Part shown: positions 7,744 through 15,181 of the stretch, in pieces
Layout of the letters: every line of letters starts with the position of its first letter
Position numbering within the stretch: position 1 is the first letter of the stretch
NCBI GenBank assembly: GCA_027034975.1
Contig: JALVWQ010000038.1
Span: 47,641-111,640, forward strand
Origin: Campylobacteraceae bacterium
Lineage (GTDB): Bacteria; Campylobacterota; Campylobacteria; Campylobacterales; Sulfurovaceae
DNA: 64,000 bases
Reading direction: 5' to 3'
The notes under the pieces: generated by a model
What the model was told of the DNA's origin: nothing
The model's input: the letters and a program-made list of their open reading frames with translations, nothing else
Database searches by the model: none
Position numbers and translations under genes: made by a program

Positions 7744-8324
7744 TATTTAATCCATAAATAGTTTCGTTTTCCTTTACGAACTATATCATATTTGAGCTGA
7801 CTATTAAGAGTCTCTATCTCTTCATAGACTTTGCTCCCTTTATAAAAGAGGTACTCTGTTTCGTTGTTACTTACTTTTGCAGTTAAATCGAGTAGTAACT
7901 TTGTATTGGTTACTGCTCGTGAGCTTATGAGCTTAAAGGGCTTTGCCTCTAAGTTTTCGACCCTATTTTTATATATGGTTACATGAGGCAACTCTAACTC
8001 TTGACTCATGAGGCGTAAAAATGAGGCTCTTTTATTGATCGGTTCAGCTAATGTAGTTGCACTCTCATCCCAAACAATGGATAAAAGGAGCCCTGGGAAC
8101 CCAGCACCTGTACCAACATCTAAAAGCGATTTTGGCTGTGGAATAAACTCTGTTGGTAAGATAGAGTCGATAATATTATCGATTATTGCCTCTTTGGTTT
8201 TTGCCCCAGTAATATTGTGTACACTGTTATACCACTGTAGTTGCTCGATAAAGAGATAGAGTTTCTCTACTTTATGATTCTCTAACTCTATATTCGAACT
8301 CTCTAACGCCTCTTTTAATGTCAA
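7743..8324 (-). CDS. rsmG: 16S rRNA (guanine-527-N7) methyltransferase
   Basis: The protein of about 193 residues has the SAM motif LLDVGTGAGFPGLLL and the RsmG signatures WYNSVHNITGA and ISSRAVTN. It methylates G527 of 16S rRNA. The ORF track starts at a TTG at 8351 inside a 7-nt tandem repeat. The TTG at 8324 is preferred because AAAGAGGA sits 6 nt upstream and the shorter N-terminus matches the family's usual length. It is the first gene of a packed minus-strand run. Confidence 0.9.
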   Translation of the reverse strand: MTLKEALESSNIELENHKVEKLYLFIEQLQWYNSVHNITGAKTKEAIIDNIIDSILPTEFIPQPKSLLDVGTGAGFPGLLLSIVWDESATTLAEPINKRASFLRLMSQELELPHVTIYKNRVENLEAKPFKLISSRAVTNTKLLLDLTAKVSNNETEYLFYKGSKVYEEIETLNSQLKYDIVRKGKRNYLWIK

Positions 8325-8345
8325 AATATTTCCTCTTTCATTTTT

Positions 8346-8373
8346 ATTCAAAATTCAAAATTCAAAATTCATA
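8346..8373. repeat. Heptamer tandem repeat ATTCAAA
   Basis: Three exact ATTCAAA units followed by ATTCATA lie in the ribA-rsmG gap, in a regular 7-nt register. A second heptamer array lies at 41290-41345. Confidence 0.85.
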
Positions 8374-8374
8374 A

Positions 8375-8938
8375 TTATAACAGGTGCCCCATCTGCTCTT
8401 TTTTTATACTAAGATACTCTTGGTTACAGCTATTGGGTTCGATGATAAGCGGAACTCTCTCGACTATCTCGAACCCCTCAAGTGCATCTAGCTTTTTAGG
8501 GTTATTGGTAAGGAGTCTCAGCTTTTTGATATTGAAATTTTTTAGTATCTCTACTACAATATCGTAGGTTCTCTCGTCTGCTTTAAAGCCGAGTTGGTGA
8601 TTTGCTTCAATGGTATCGTAGCCCTGATCTTGCAATGCATAGGCATTTACTTTATTAAAGAGCCCAATATTTCGCCCCTCTTGACGGTGGTAGATAAGCA
8701 GACCACCCTCTTTGGCAATTTGCTCTAATGAGGCGTGGAGCTGTTCGCCACAGTCACACTTTTTAGAACCTAAAACATCTCCAGTTAAACACTCGGAGTG
8801 AACTCGCACTAATGGTATATCTGGAATGGGATCGGTAAAGATTGCAAGGTGCTCTTGCATACCCTCTTTGAAGCACTGTATCTTAAAATCTCCATAGATT
8901 GTTGGAAGCTTTGCAATGCTTGATTGCTCTTGATTCAT
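8375..8938 (-). CDS. ribA: GTP cyclohydrolase II
   Basis: The 187-residue single-domain enzyme has the zinc motif [15 protein letters not shown] and the catalytic segment [11 protein letters not shown], followed by [12 protein letters not shown]. It opens GTP to begin riboflavin synthesis. It matters here because the RibA half of the ribBA gene at 47007 has lost these motifs, so this gene probably supplies the activity. It starts with ATG; the upstream gap holds hairpins and repeat element A. Confidence 0.93.
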   Translation of the reverse strand: MNQEQSSIAKLPTIYGDFKIQCFKEGMQEHLAIFTDPIPDIPLVRVHSECLTGDVLGSKKCDCGEQLHASLEQIAKEGGLLIYHRQEGRNIGLFNKVNAYALQDQGYDTIEANHQLGFKADERTYDIVVEILKNFNIKKLRLLTNNPKKLDALEGFEIVERVPLIIEPNSCNQEYLSIKKEQMGHLL

Positions 8939-9022
8939 AAGTAGCTATTGCCTTTTTTAAAATTTTATGCAAATTATACTAATTTTTTTGCACTTTTTAG
9001 ATAAAATGTTTTAAAAAAATTT

Positions 9023-9047
9023 GAAATTAAGCTTATGGCTTAATTTC
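9023..9047. repeat. Perfect 10-bp inverted repeat
   Basis: GAAATTAAGC, loop TTATG, GCTTAATTTC lies just left of repeat element A in the 258-nt ribA-ccoI gap. It is AT-rich and without a T-run. Confidence 0.6.
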
Positions 9048-9054
9048 AGCTGTG

Positions 9055-9182
9055 AGCTAAGAGCTAAGAGTATAGAGCTAAAGATGCGGCTGCACCGCGT
9101 TTTATTATTTGCGGCGGAGCCTCTTAAAAAAGCGAAGCTACCTTATTAGCTCTAAGCTCTCTGCTCTAAGCTCTTAGCTTTT
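9055..9182. repeat. Heptad-armed compound hairpin element A
   Basis: The left arm has four 7-nt units (AGCTAAG AGCTAAG AGTATAG AGCTAAA, 9055-9082). The right arm has five (AGCTCTA AGCTCTC TGCTCTA AGCTCTT AGCTTTT, 9148-9182) and is roughly the reverse complement of the left. The centre holds short hairpins such as GCGG-CTGCA-CCGC. It ends 14 nt before the ccoI start. Elements B and C have the same plan. Confidence 0.8.
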
Positions 9183-9196
9183 TTCAAAGGAAAATT

Positions 9197-11602
9197 TTGG
9201 CAAAAGTTTCTTGTACCCACTGTGGTTTAGAGTTTGATGAATCTGTTATGATCAAAGAGCAAGAGGGAGAGAGGGAACTCTATTTCTGCTGCAAAGGGTG
9301 CGAAGGGGTCTACCATCTTCTAAACCAAAAAGGCTTAGATGGCTTCTATGAGCAGCTTGGAAACAATAAGCTTGAGCCAGTTTCGCTAGAAGCAAGCGAT
9401 GATTTAGAGCGATTCGACTTAGAGGGCTTCCACAAAAAGTATGTAAAAACAAATAGTGAGGGCTTTAAAGAGATACATTTAATTATCGAGGGTATCCACT
9501 GTTCAGCATGTGTATGGCTTAACGAAAAGGTGCTCCACCAAACTCCTGGCATTCTAGAGGCGACTATTAACTACTCGAACAATAAGGCAAAGGTTGTTTG
9601 GGATAGCGACGAGATCAAACTCTCTAAAATTATCGAGACGATTCGGGCAATTGGGTATAACGCCTACCCATACGATCCAAAACTCCAAGAAGAGAAAGCC
9701 GTTAAACTTAGAAACGAATACTACACTCGAATTTTAGTTGGTGTCTTTGCTACAATGAACATTATGTGGATTGCCATTGCTCTCTATACTGGCTATTTTA
9801 CTGGGATGGAGCAGAGTAAAAAAAATATCTTGCATATAGCAGAGTTTGTACTGGCTACTCCGACACTCTTTTATAGTGGGTGGATCTTCTTTAGAGGTGC
9901 CTATTATGGGCTGAAGAACCGCTTTATTAATATGGATTTGCTTGTAAGTGTGGGAGCAACTTTCGCTTATATCTACTCTATTTGGGCGATGGTTACCAAA
10001 AAAGGAGAAGTCTATTTTGATTCGGTAACTATGATTATAACCTTTGTTTTAGTTGGTAAATATTTAGAGATTTTAAGTAAAAGAAAGGCTGCTGACACCC
10101 TAGATAAAATTTTAGGCTCTACTCCGACGGAAGCAATGGTTGTAGAGGGGAATAACAGAAAGCTCAAAGCGATTGAGACAATAGAGCCAGGTGAGATTAT
10201 AGAGCTCAAGGCTGGAGAGAAGGTAGTTATAGATGGTGTGCTTACAAAAGGAAAAGCTCTTTTTGATCTCAGTGTCCTTACAGGTGAGAGTGAACCTATC
10301 TTAAAAGAGCAGGGGGATGAGATTGTAAGTGGCTCTGTAGTTATTGATAGTTTAGTAGAATACAAAACTACAAAAAGAGCAAACGACTCTCTGCTGTATA
10401 ATATGACAGAGCTTCTTAGCGATGCAGTAACCAAAAAGCCAAAAATAGAGCAGTTGGCAAACCAAATAAGCGGCTATTTTAGTATAACAATTTTACTTTT
10501 GGCACTGTTGACATTTATTGGATGGTACTTTTTTATGGATGTTGGTTTTGAGAAGTCGCTAATTATTGCTATTTCGGTTATTGTAATTGCATGTCCATGT
10601 GCTTTAGGACTTGCTACACCTATGGCAACACTTATAGGAATCTCAAAAGCGGCAAAAGAGGGGATACTCTTTAAAGAAGCAAATAAAATAGAGACAATGG
10701 CAAAAGCGACTATATTGGCACTCGATAAAACTGGTACAGTTACCGTTGGCAGACCTGTGGTTGTAAACTATGCCGAGTATGATGATTACGATAAAAATCT
10801 GCTCTACTCTTTGGTAGCATCTTCGAACCATCCAGTAAGTATGGGGGTAAAGCGGTATTTGTTAGAGCATTATGAAAATTTAGAAAAGATAGATTTTGAG
10901 AGCACAAAAGAGGTACAAGCAAAGGGTGTTGAGGCGACTAAAGAGAAGCAAAAGCTTTTAGGTGGTAATATAGAGTTACTCAAAGCCAATGGGATAGAGT
11001 TTACAATAAGTAGTGAGAACACTCTCTATATTTTTGCAATTGACGGCAAAGTGGTAGCGAGTTTTGAGTTAAGAGATATAGTAAAACCGGCTGCAAAAGA
11101 GTTTATTGACTCTATAAAAGCGATGGGTATTAAGGTGGTAATGCTTACAGGCGATAGAGCTGAGGTTGCTGAAAATATAGCCAAAGAGCTTGGGATAGAT
11201 GATGTAAAAGCTAATCTGCTTCCAGCAGATAAAGCAGCTGTTATCGATAGCTACCATAAAGATGGCGAAGTTGTTGTAATGGTTGGAGATGGAATAAACG
11301 ACTCTATAGCGTTAGCAAAGAGCGATATAGCTATAGCAATGGGGAGTGGTGCCGATATAGCACTAGAGGTAAGTGATGTTGTGCTGTTAAATAGCTCTTT
11401 GAACTCTCTTAAGAGTGCATTTGCATTAGCAAAAAATGTCTATAGAGCTATAAAAGAGAATTTAGCACTGAGCTTACTCTATAATATTATTGCGGTTCCG
11501 TTAGCAATTATGGGCTATGTAACACCACTAATTGCAGCATTAGCGATGAGCTTAAGCTCTTTAACAGTGGTTGCAAATTCGTTTAGAATAAAAAAAAGCT
11601 GA
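9197..11602 (+). CDS. ccoI: Copper-transporting P1B-type ATPase, CcoI/FixI type
   Basis: The 801-residue pump opens with a cysteine-rich domain typical of FixI/CcoI (CTHCGLEFDES, then FCCKGCEGVYHLL). A heavy-metal domain with CSAC near 103, membrane helices, CPCALGLATP in the ion-path helix, DKTGTVT with the phosphorylated Asp, SNHPVSMG and GDGINDS follow. CcoI supplies copper for cbb3 oxidase assembly rather than detoxification. The N-terminal extra domain and the ccoS neighbour favour CcoI over CopA. The TTG start has AAAGGAAAA upstream. Confidence 0.9.
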   Translation: MAKVSCTHCGLEFDESVMIKEQEGERELYFCCKGCEGVYHLLNQKGLDGFYEQLGNNKLEPVSLEASDDLERFDLEGFHKKYVKTNSEGFKEIHLIIEGIHCSACVWLNEKVLHQTPGILEATINYSNNKAKVVWDSDEIKLSKIIETIRAIGYNAYPYDPKLQEEKAVKLRNEYYTRILVGVFATMNIMWIAIALYTGYFTGMEQSKKNILHIAEFVLATPTLFYSGWIFFRGAYYGLKNRFINMDLLVSVGATFAYIYSIWAMVTKKGEVYFDSVTMIITFVLVGKYLEILSKRKAADTLDKILGSTPTEAMVVEGNNRKLKAIETIEPGEIIELKAGEKVVIDGVLTKGKALFDLSVLTGESEPILKEQGDEIVSGSVVIDSLVEYKTTKRANDSLLYNMTELLSDAVTKKPKIEQLANQISGYFSITILLLALLTFIGWYFFMDVGFEKSLIIAISVIVIACPCALGLATPMATLIGISKAAKEGILFKEANKIETMAKATILALDKTGTVTVGRPVVVNYAEYDDYDKNLLYSLVASSNHPVSMGVKRYLLEHYENLEKIDFESTKEVQAKGVEATKEKQKLLGGNIELLKANGIEFTISSENTLYIFAIDGKVVASFELRDIVKPAAKEFIDSIKAMGIKVVMLTGDRAEVAENIAKELGIDDVKANLLPADKAAVIDSYHKDGEVVVMVGDGINDSIALAKSDIAIAMGSGADIALEVSDVVLLNSSLNSLKSAFALAKNVYRAIKENLALSLLYNIIAVPLAIMGYVTPLIAALAMSLSSLTVVANSFRIKKS

Positions 11603-11612
11603 AAGCTTTTTT
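11592..11612 (+). terminator. AT-rich hairpin over the ccoI stop codon
   Basis: AAAAAAGCT, loop GAA, AGCTTTTTT forms a perfect 9-bp stem ending in six T and overlaps the ccoI TGA. It may be a weak intrinsic terminator. It is immediately followed by repeat element B. Confidence 0.4.
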
Positions 11613-11613
11613 A

Positions 11614-11748
11614 AGCTAAGAGCACAGAGCTCAGAGCCGAGAGCTAAAGGAGGCTTCGCCTTTTTTTATGTGGCAAAGCCACAATATTTAAAAAGCAACG
11701 AAGTTGCACCACAAGCTCTTCGCTCTAGGCACTAAGCTCTCAGCTTTT
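11614..11748. repeat. Heptad-armed compound hairpin element B
   Basis: The five-unit left arm (AGCTAAG AGCACAG AGCTCAG AGCCGAG AGCTAAA, 11614-11648) and five-unit right arm (AGCTCTT to AGCTTTT, 11714-11748) pair in about 24 of 32 positions when folded. Between them are mini-hairpins with 3-nt loops: AGGC-TTC-GCCT, GTGGC-AAA-GCCAC and GCAAC-GAA-GTTGC. It lies between ccoI and ccoS. Confidence 0.85.
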
Positions 11749-11767
11749 TTAGCCTTTGGCTAAAAAA
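11745..11767. terminator. Perfect 10-bp hairpin before ccoS
   Basis: TTTTTTAGCC, loop TTT, GGCTAAAAAA abuts the right arm of element B and ends 14 nt before the ccoS ATG. The related hairpin behind element C suggests it belongs to the repeat. It might attenuate read-through. Confidence 0.45.
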
Positions 11768-11781
11768 CCAAAAGGAAAGAT

Positions 11782-12021
11782 ATGAGTGATAATGTAATAA
11801 CTTTAATGATAGGTATCTCTACAGCACTTGGTGCATTTGGGCTTTTTGCTCTTATTTGGGGGATAAAGACAGGACAGTTTGATGATCAGACAAAGTTTTT
11901 AGATGGAGCCAAATTTGATAGCGAAGAGGATTACAAAGATGCTGTTATGATGGAGCAGAAGAAAAAAGAGGCACTTAAGAAAAAAAGAGAGAAAGAGAAG
12001 AACTATCGCCCAGCGGATTAG
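11782..12021 (+). CDS. ccoS: Cytochrome cbb3 oxidase assembly protein CcoS
   Basis: The 79-residue protein has an N-terminal membrane helix (about 5-27) ending in the CcoS signature FALIWGIKTGQFDDQ, then a charged cytoplasmic tail rich in Lys and Glu. CcoS is needed for cofactor insertion into cbb3 oxidase and is normally encoded next to ccoI, as here. GGAAAG lies before the ATG. No ccoNOQP genes are in the window. It is flanked on both sides by heptad-armed repeat elements. Confidence 0.9.
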   Translation: MSDNVITLMIGISTALGAFGLFALIWGIKTGQFDDQTKFLDGAKFDSEEDYKDAVMMEQKKKEALKKKREKEKNYRPAD

Positions 12022-12022
12022 G

Positions 12023-12156
12023 AGCTAAGAGCATAGAGCTTAGAGCCGAGAGCTAAAGGAGGCTTCGCCTTTTTTATGTGGCAAAGCCGCAAATATTAAA
12101 ACGCGGCAAAGCCGCACAACTAGCTCTTCGCTCTGTGCTCTTCGCTCTTAGCTTTT
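12023..12156. repeat. Heptad-armed compound hairpin element C
   Basis: The left arm (AGCTAAG AGCATAG AGCTTAG AGCCGAG AGCTAAA, 12023-12057) starts 1 nt after the ccoS stop. The right arm (12122-12156) pairs with it at about 26 of 32 positions. The centre has AGGC-TTC-GCCT and GCGGC-AAA-GCCGC mini-hairpins. It is close in sequence to element B. Confidence 0.85.
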
Positions 12157-12174
12157 TAGCCGTTAGGCTAAAAA
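12153..12174. terminator. Perfect 9-bp hairpin before the exonuclease gene
   Basis: TTTTTAGCC, loop GTTA, GGCTAAAAA adjoins element C in the same relative place as the hairpin at 11745-11767. It lies about 16 nt before the TTG start of the exonuclease gene. Confidence 0.45.
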
Positions 12175-12190
12175 AAGAAAGGATGAACAA

Positions 12191-13048
12191 TTGGATCTTT
12201 TTGATTATGACTTTAGCAGCAGTGAGAGTGGCCAAAAGCCTAAGTTGATCTTTTTTGATACGGAGACAACTGGTTCAAAAGATGATGATGAGATTATAGA
12301 GATTGGTGCAATTATCGAAGAGAGTGACGGCTCTTTTGAGATTTGTGATGAGCTTTGTGCAGCGAGTGATGGTAAACTAATAGATATAGAAGCAATGGTT
12401 GTACACGGTATTCGTAACGAAGATTTAGAGGGTAAGCAGCCATTTCAGAAAAGTAAATTTTATAGCCTTTTAGAGGAGTTAAACACTCCACAAAACTACC
12501 TTGTTGCTCACAATTTACCTTTCGATTTAGGACGCTTAGAGTTTTATGGTTTTAGCTCTAAAATGCAGAGTATTGATACACTTCAGTGTGCAAAGCATCT
12601 CTTTGAGTTAGAGGAGAATCTAGGCGAGTTAGAGTATTCACTTCCAAACTATAAGCTCCAGACATTTCGTTACATACTCTTTAATAAGCAAGAGGAGTTA
12701 GAGTATGCTAAAAGATATAATATCAATATCCGTGCACATAATGCCATTAGCGATGTTGTAATTTTAAGAATGTTTTTTGATGCTTTGGTAAAGAGAGTGC
12801 AAGAAAAATATCCAGAGTATGAGTATGCTCAAGTGCTTGATGAGTTAGTAGTATTAACAAAAAAACCAATCTTGGTAAAGAAGTTTGCATTTGGTAAGTA
12901 TAAAGGAAAACTTTTAACAGAGGTTTTAGAGATCGATCGAGGCTATTTAGAGTGGCTCTATCGAGATATATCGAAGAGAAAAGATGCTGGTGAGGGTGCA
13001 GATGAGAACCTCTATCAAACACTTAAAAGTTTATTGGAGCAGCAATGA
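12191..13048 (+). CDS. DEDDh 3'-5' exonuclease (DnaQ-like) with C-terminal DUF3820-like domain
   Basis: The 285-residue protein has the three exonuclease motifs: FFDTETTG (near 20-28), HNLPFDLGRLEF and HNAISDVVILR. It could be a proofreading-type or stand-alone exonuclease. The last 55 residues (FAFGKYKGKLLTEVL...YLEWLYRDI) look like the DUF3820 module often fused to such exonucleases. A TTG start is used, with AAGAAAGGA 8 nt before it; the ATG at 12183 is out of frame. The 3' end overlaps hisH by 4 nt. Confidence 0.85.
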   Translation: MDLFDYDFSSSESGQKPKLIFFDTETTGSKDDDEIIEIGAIIEESDGSFEICDELCAASDGKLIDIEAMVVHGIRNEDLEGKQPFQKSKFYSLLEELNTPQNYLVAHNLPFDLGRLEFYGFSSKMQSIDTLQCAKHLFELEENLGELEYSLPNYKLQTFRYILFNKQEELEYAKRYNINIRAHNAISDVVILRMFFDALVKRVQEKYPEYEYAQVLDELVVLTKKPILVKKFAFGKYKGKLLTEVLEIDRGYLEWLYRDISKRKDAGEGADENLYQTLKSLLEQQ

Positions 13049-13659
13049 TAGCAATAGTAAATTATAATATGGGGAACCTTGGTTCTGTAATGAATGCCTT
13101 TAAAAAGGTAGGAGCTAATGCAGTTATTGAGAGTGATCCACAGAAATTAAAAGAGTACGATAAGTTGATCCTCCCAGGTGTTGGTGCCTTTGGAGATGCG
13201 ATGGAGCACTTAAATAGTAGTGGGTTAGGAGAAGCTATAAAAGAGTTTGCAAAGAGTGGAAAGTATCTTATGGGTACCTGCCTTGGAATGCAACTACTCT
13301 TTGAGAGTAGCGAAGAGTTTGGGGTAACACAAGGATTGAGCTTAGTACCTGGCAAGGTTGTAGCTTTTGATAAAGAGAAGTTTGACAACCCTAAACTAAA
13401 AATTCCGCACATGGGGTGGAATGAGCTTTTTGTGCAAAGAGATGATAGAGTCTTTAATGGATTAGAGAGCGAGTTTTACCTCTACTTTGTCCACTCTTAC
13501 CATGCCGTATGCGAAGATCAATATGCTATTGGCAAAACCTTTTATGGGTATGAGTTTGTAAGTGCAGTAAATAAAGAGAATATCTACGGTTTCCAACCAC
13601 ACCCAGAGAAGAGCCACAATAATGGGCTAAAGATTATAGAGAATTTTGTAAATTTATAG
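13045..13659 (+). CDS. hisH: Imidazole glycerol phosphate synthase glutaminase subunit
   Basis: The 204-residue class I glutamine amidotransferase has MGTCLGMQLLFE carrying the nucleophile Cys near 80, and the catalytic His/Glu pair in QPHPEKSHNNGL. HisH delivers ammonia to HisF for histidine and AICAR synthesis. HisF is not next to it; hisA follows after 9 nt. Its start overlaps the exonuclease stop (ATGA). Confidence 0.94.
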   Translation: MIAIVNYNMGNLGSVMNAFKKVGANAVIESDPQKLKEYDKLILPGVGAFGDAMEHLNSSGLGEAIKEFAKSGKYLMGTCLGMQLLFESSEEFGVTQGLSLVPGKVVAFDKEKFDNPKLKIPHMGWNELFVQRDDRVFNGLESEFYLYFVHSYHAVCEDQYAIGKTFYGYEFVSAVNKENIYGFQPHPEKSHNNGLKIIENFVNL

Positions 13660-13668
13660 GAGAACTAA

Positions 13669-14382
13669 ATGACAATACTACCAGCAATAGATTTAAAAGA
13701 TGGGAAAGCAGTAAGGTTAACAAAAGGGCTTATGGATTCGGCTAAGATTTATAGCAATGAGCCTTGGGAGGTTGCGAAGCATTTTGAGGAGCTAGGGAGC
13801 GAGTGGGTACATTTGGTAGATCTAAACGGTGCATTTGCTGGAGAGCCTAAGAATTTAGAGCAGATTAAGAAGATTCGTGAAAATACCAACTTAAAACTAG
13901 AACTTGGTGGTGGTATTCGTGATGAAGCAACTATTAAGATGTATTTAGATTTAGGGATTAATAGAGTTATTTTAGGCTCGATTGCTGTTAAAGATCCTGA
14001 GTTTGTTAAAAAGATGGCAAAGAAGTACCCAATTGTAGTTGGTATAGATGCAATAGATGGTATGGTTGCTGTTGAGGGATGGGCTGAGGTGAGTGAGTTA
14101 GAGGCGACCACTTTAGCAAAAGAGTTTGCAAATGCAGGCGTAGAGGCGATTATCTGTACCGATGTTGGACGCGATGGAATGCTAAGTGGTGTAAATGTAG
14201 CGTTTACCAAAGCGATAAAAGAGGCGAGCGGTTTGGAGACAATAGCTAGTGGTGGTCTCAAAGATATTGAAGATATTAAGAGACTGCTTGATGCAGATAT
14301 AGATGGTACAATTGTTGGAAAAGCCTTTTATGAGGGAACATTAGACCTCAAAGAGGCGTTTGCTTTGGCGAAGGGAAATTAA
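13669..14382 (+). CDS. hisA: ProFAR isomerase
   Basis: The 237-residue TIM-barrel protein has paired phosphate-binding halves: [12 protein letters not shown] at the start, [12 protein letters not shown] mid-protein, then [12 protein letters not shown] and [13 protein letters not shown]. It converts ProFAR to PRFAR, the step just before HisHF. AGGAG precedes the ATG. The TAA overlaps the ATG of prmA by 1 nt, so histidine genes are translationally linked to prmA. Confidence 0.94.
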   Translation: MTILPAIDLKDGKAVRLTKGLMDSAKIYSNEPWEVAKHFEELGSEWVHLVDLNGAFAGEPKNLEQIKKIRENTNLKLELGGGIRDEATIKMYLDLGINRVILGSIAVKDPEFVKKMAKKYPIVVGIDAIDGMVAVEGWAEVSELEATTLAKEFANAGVEAIICTDVGRDGMLSGVNVAFTKAIKEASGLETIASGGLKDIEDIKRLLDADIDGTIVGKAFYEGTLDLKEAFALAKGN

Positions 14383-15179
14383 TGGAAGAGAGATATATTG
14401 AGCTTAAAGTAAATACAAAACCAGAATTTGTAGATCTCTTAGCCGATTTTATTATGAGTGCTAGCGGTGAAGCGGTAGAGTATGGAGAGGATTTTGTTAT
14501 TTTAAGAACAAGCAGCGATACTACAGAACTAGAAAAGAAGCTACAATCTTTGGATATTGAGTGTAGTATTGTAAAAGAGGAAAAAGAGAACAAAGATTGG
14601 ATTAAAATCTATCAAGACTCAGTGCAACCAATCGATGTTGCAGAGTTCTATGTACACCCTAGCTGGTATGAACCAAAAGAGGGAAAGAAGAATATCTTAA
14701 TAAACCCTGCACTCGCTTTTGGTTCGGGGCATCACGCTACCACCTATAGTTGCTTGCAAGCAATTAGCGAGAGTGTGAAGAGTGGTGACACTCTTTTAGA
14801 TGTTGGTTGCGGTAGTGGAATTTTGGCATTAGCAGCCTGTTTAAAAGGTGCAGTTGTCGATTTATGTGACACAGACCCCTTAGCAGTAGAGAGTACGCAA
14901 GAGAATTTTGCACTCAATAAGCTAAGTTATAACGAAATTTGGGTAGGCTCTGCAAATAAAACAACGAAGCGTTACGATATTGTTGTTGCAAATATCATAG
15001 CCGATGTTTTAAAGATAATTGCGAATGAATTAAAGTCTAAAGTTAAAGAGGACGGTACCCTGATAATTTCAGGTATTTTAGATAAAAAAGAGCATATAGT
15101 TACAGAGGCATTTTCTGATTTAGAGATGCTTAAACGAGTACAAAAAGATGAATGGGTAACAATCTACTATAAAGGATAA
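14382..15179 (+). CDS. prmA: Ribosomal protein L11 methyltransferase
   Basis: The 265-residue protein has a small N-terminal L11-recognition domain, then a methyltransferase domain with NPALAFGSGHHATT, LLDVGCGSGILALAA and VANIIADVL. It trimethylates ribosomal protein L11. It is followed 2 nt later by ftsH. The prmA-ftsH adjacency is also known from Helicobacter, supporting the phylum assignment. Confidence 0.93.
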   Translation: MEERYIELKVNTKPEFVDLLADFIMSASGEAVEYGEDFVILRTSSDTTELEKKLQSLDIECSIVKEEKENKDWIKIYQDSVQPIDVAEFYVHPSWYEPKEGKKNILINPALAFGSGHHATTYSCLQAISESVKSGDTLLDVGCGSGILALAACLKGAVVDLCDTDPLAVESTQENFALNKLSYNEIWVGSANKTTKRYDIVVANIIADVLKIIANELKSKVKEDGTLIISGILDKKEHIVTEAFSDLEMLKRVQKDEWVTIYYKG

Positions 15180-15181
15180 AA

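Noticed and set aside
9197-11602. CopA copper-detoxification ATPase
   Set aside because: The extra N-terminal cysteine domain and the ccoS neighbour fit CcoI/FixI better, though the substrate metal is the same.
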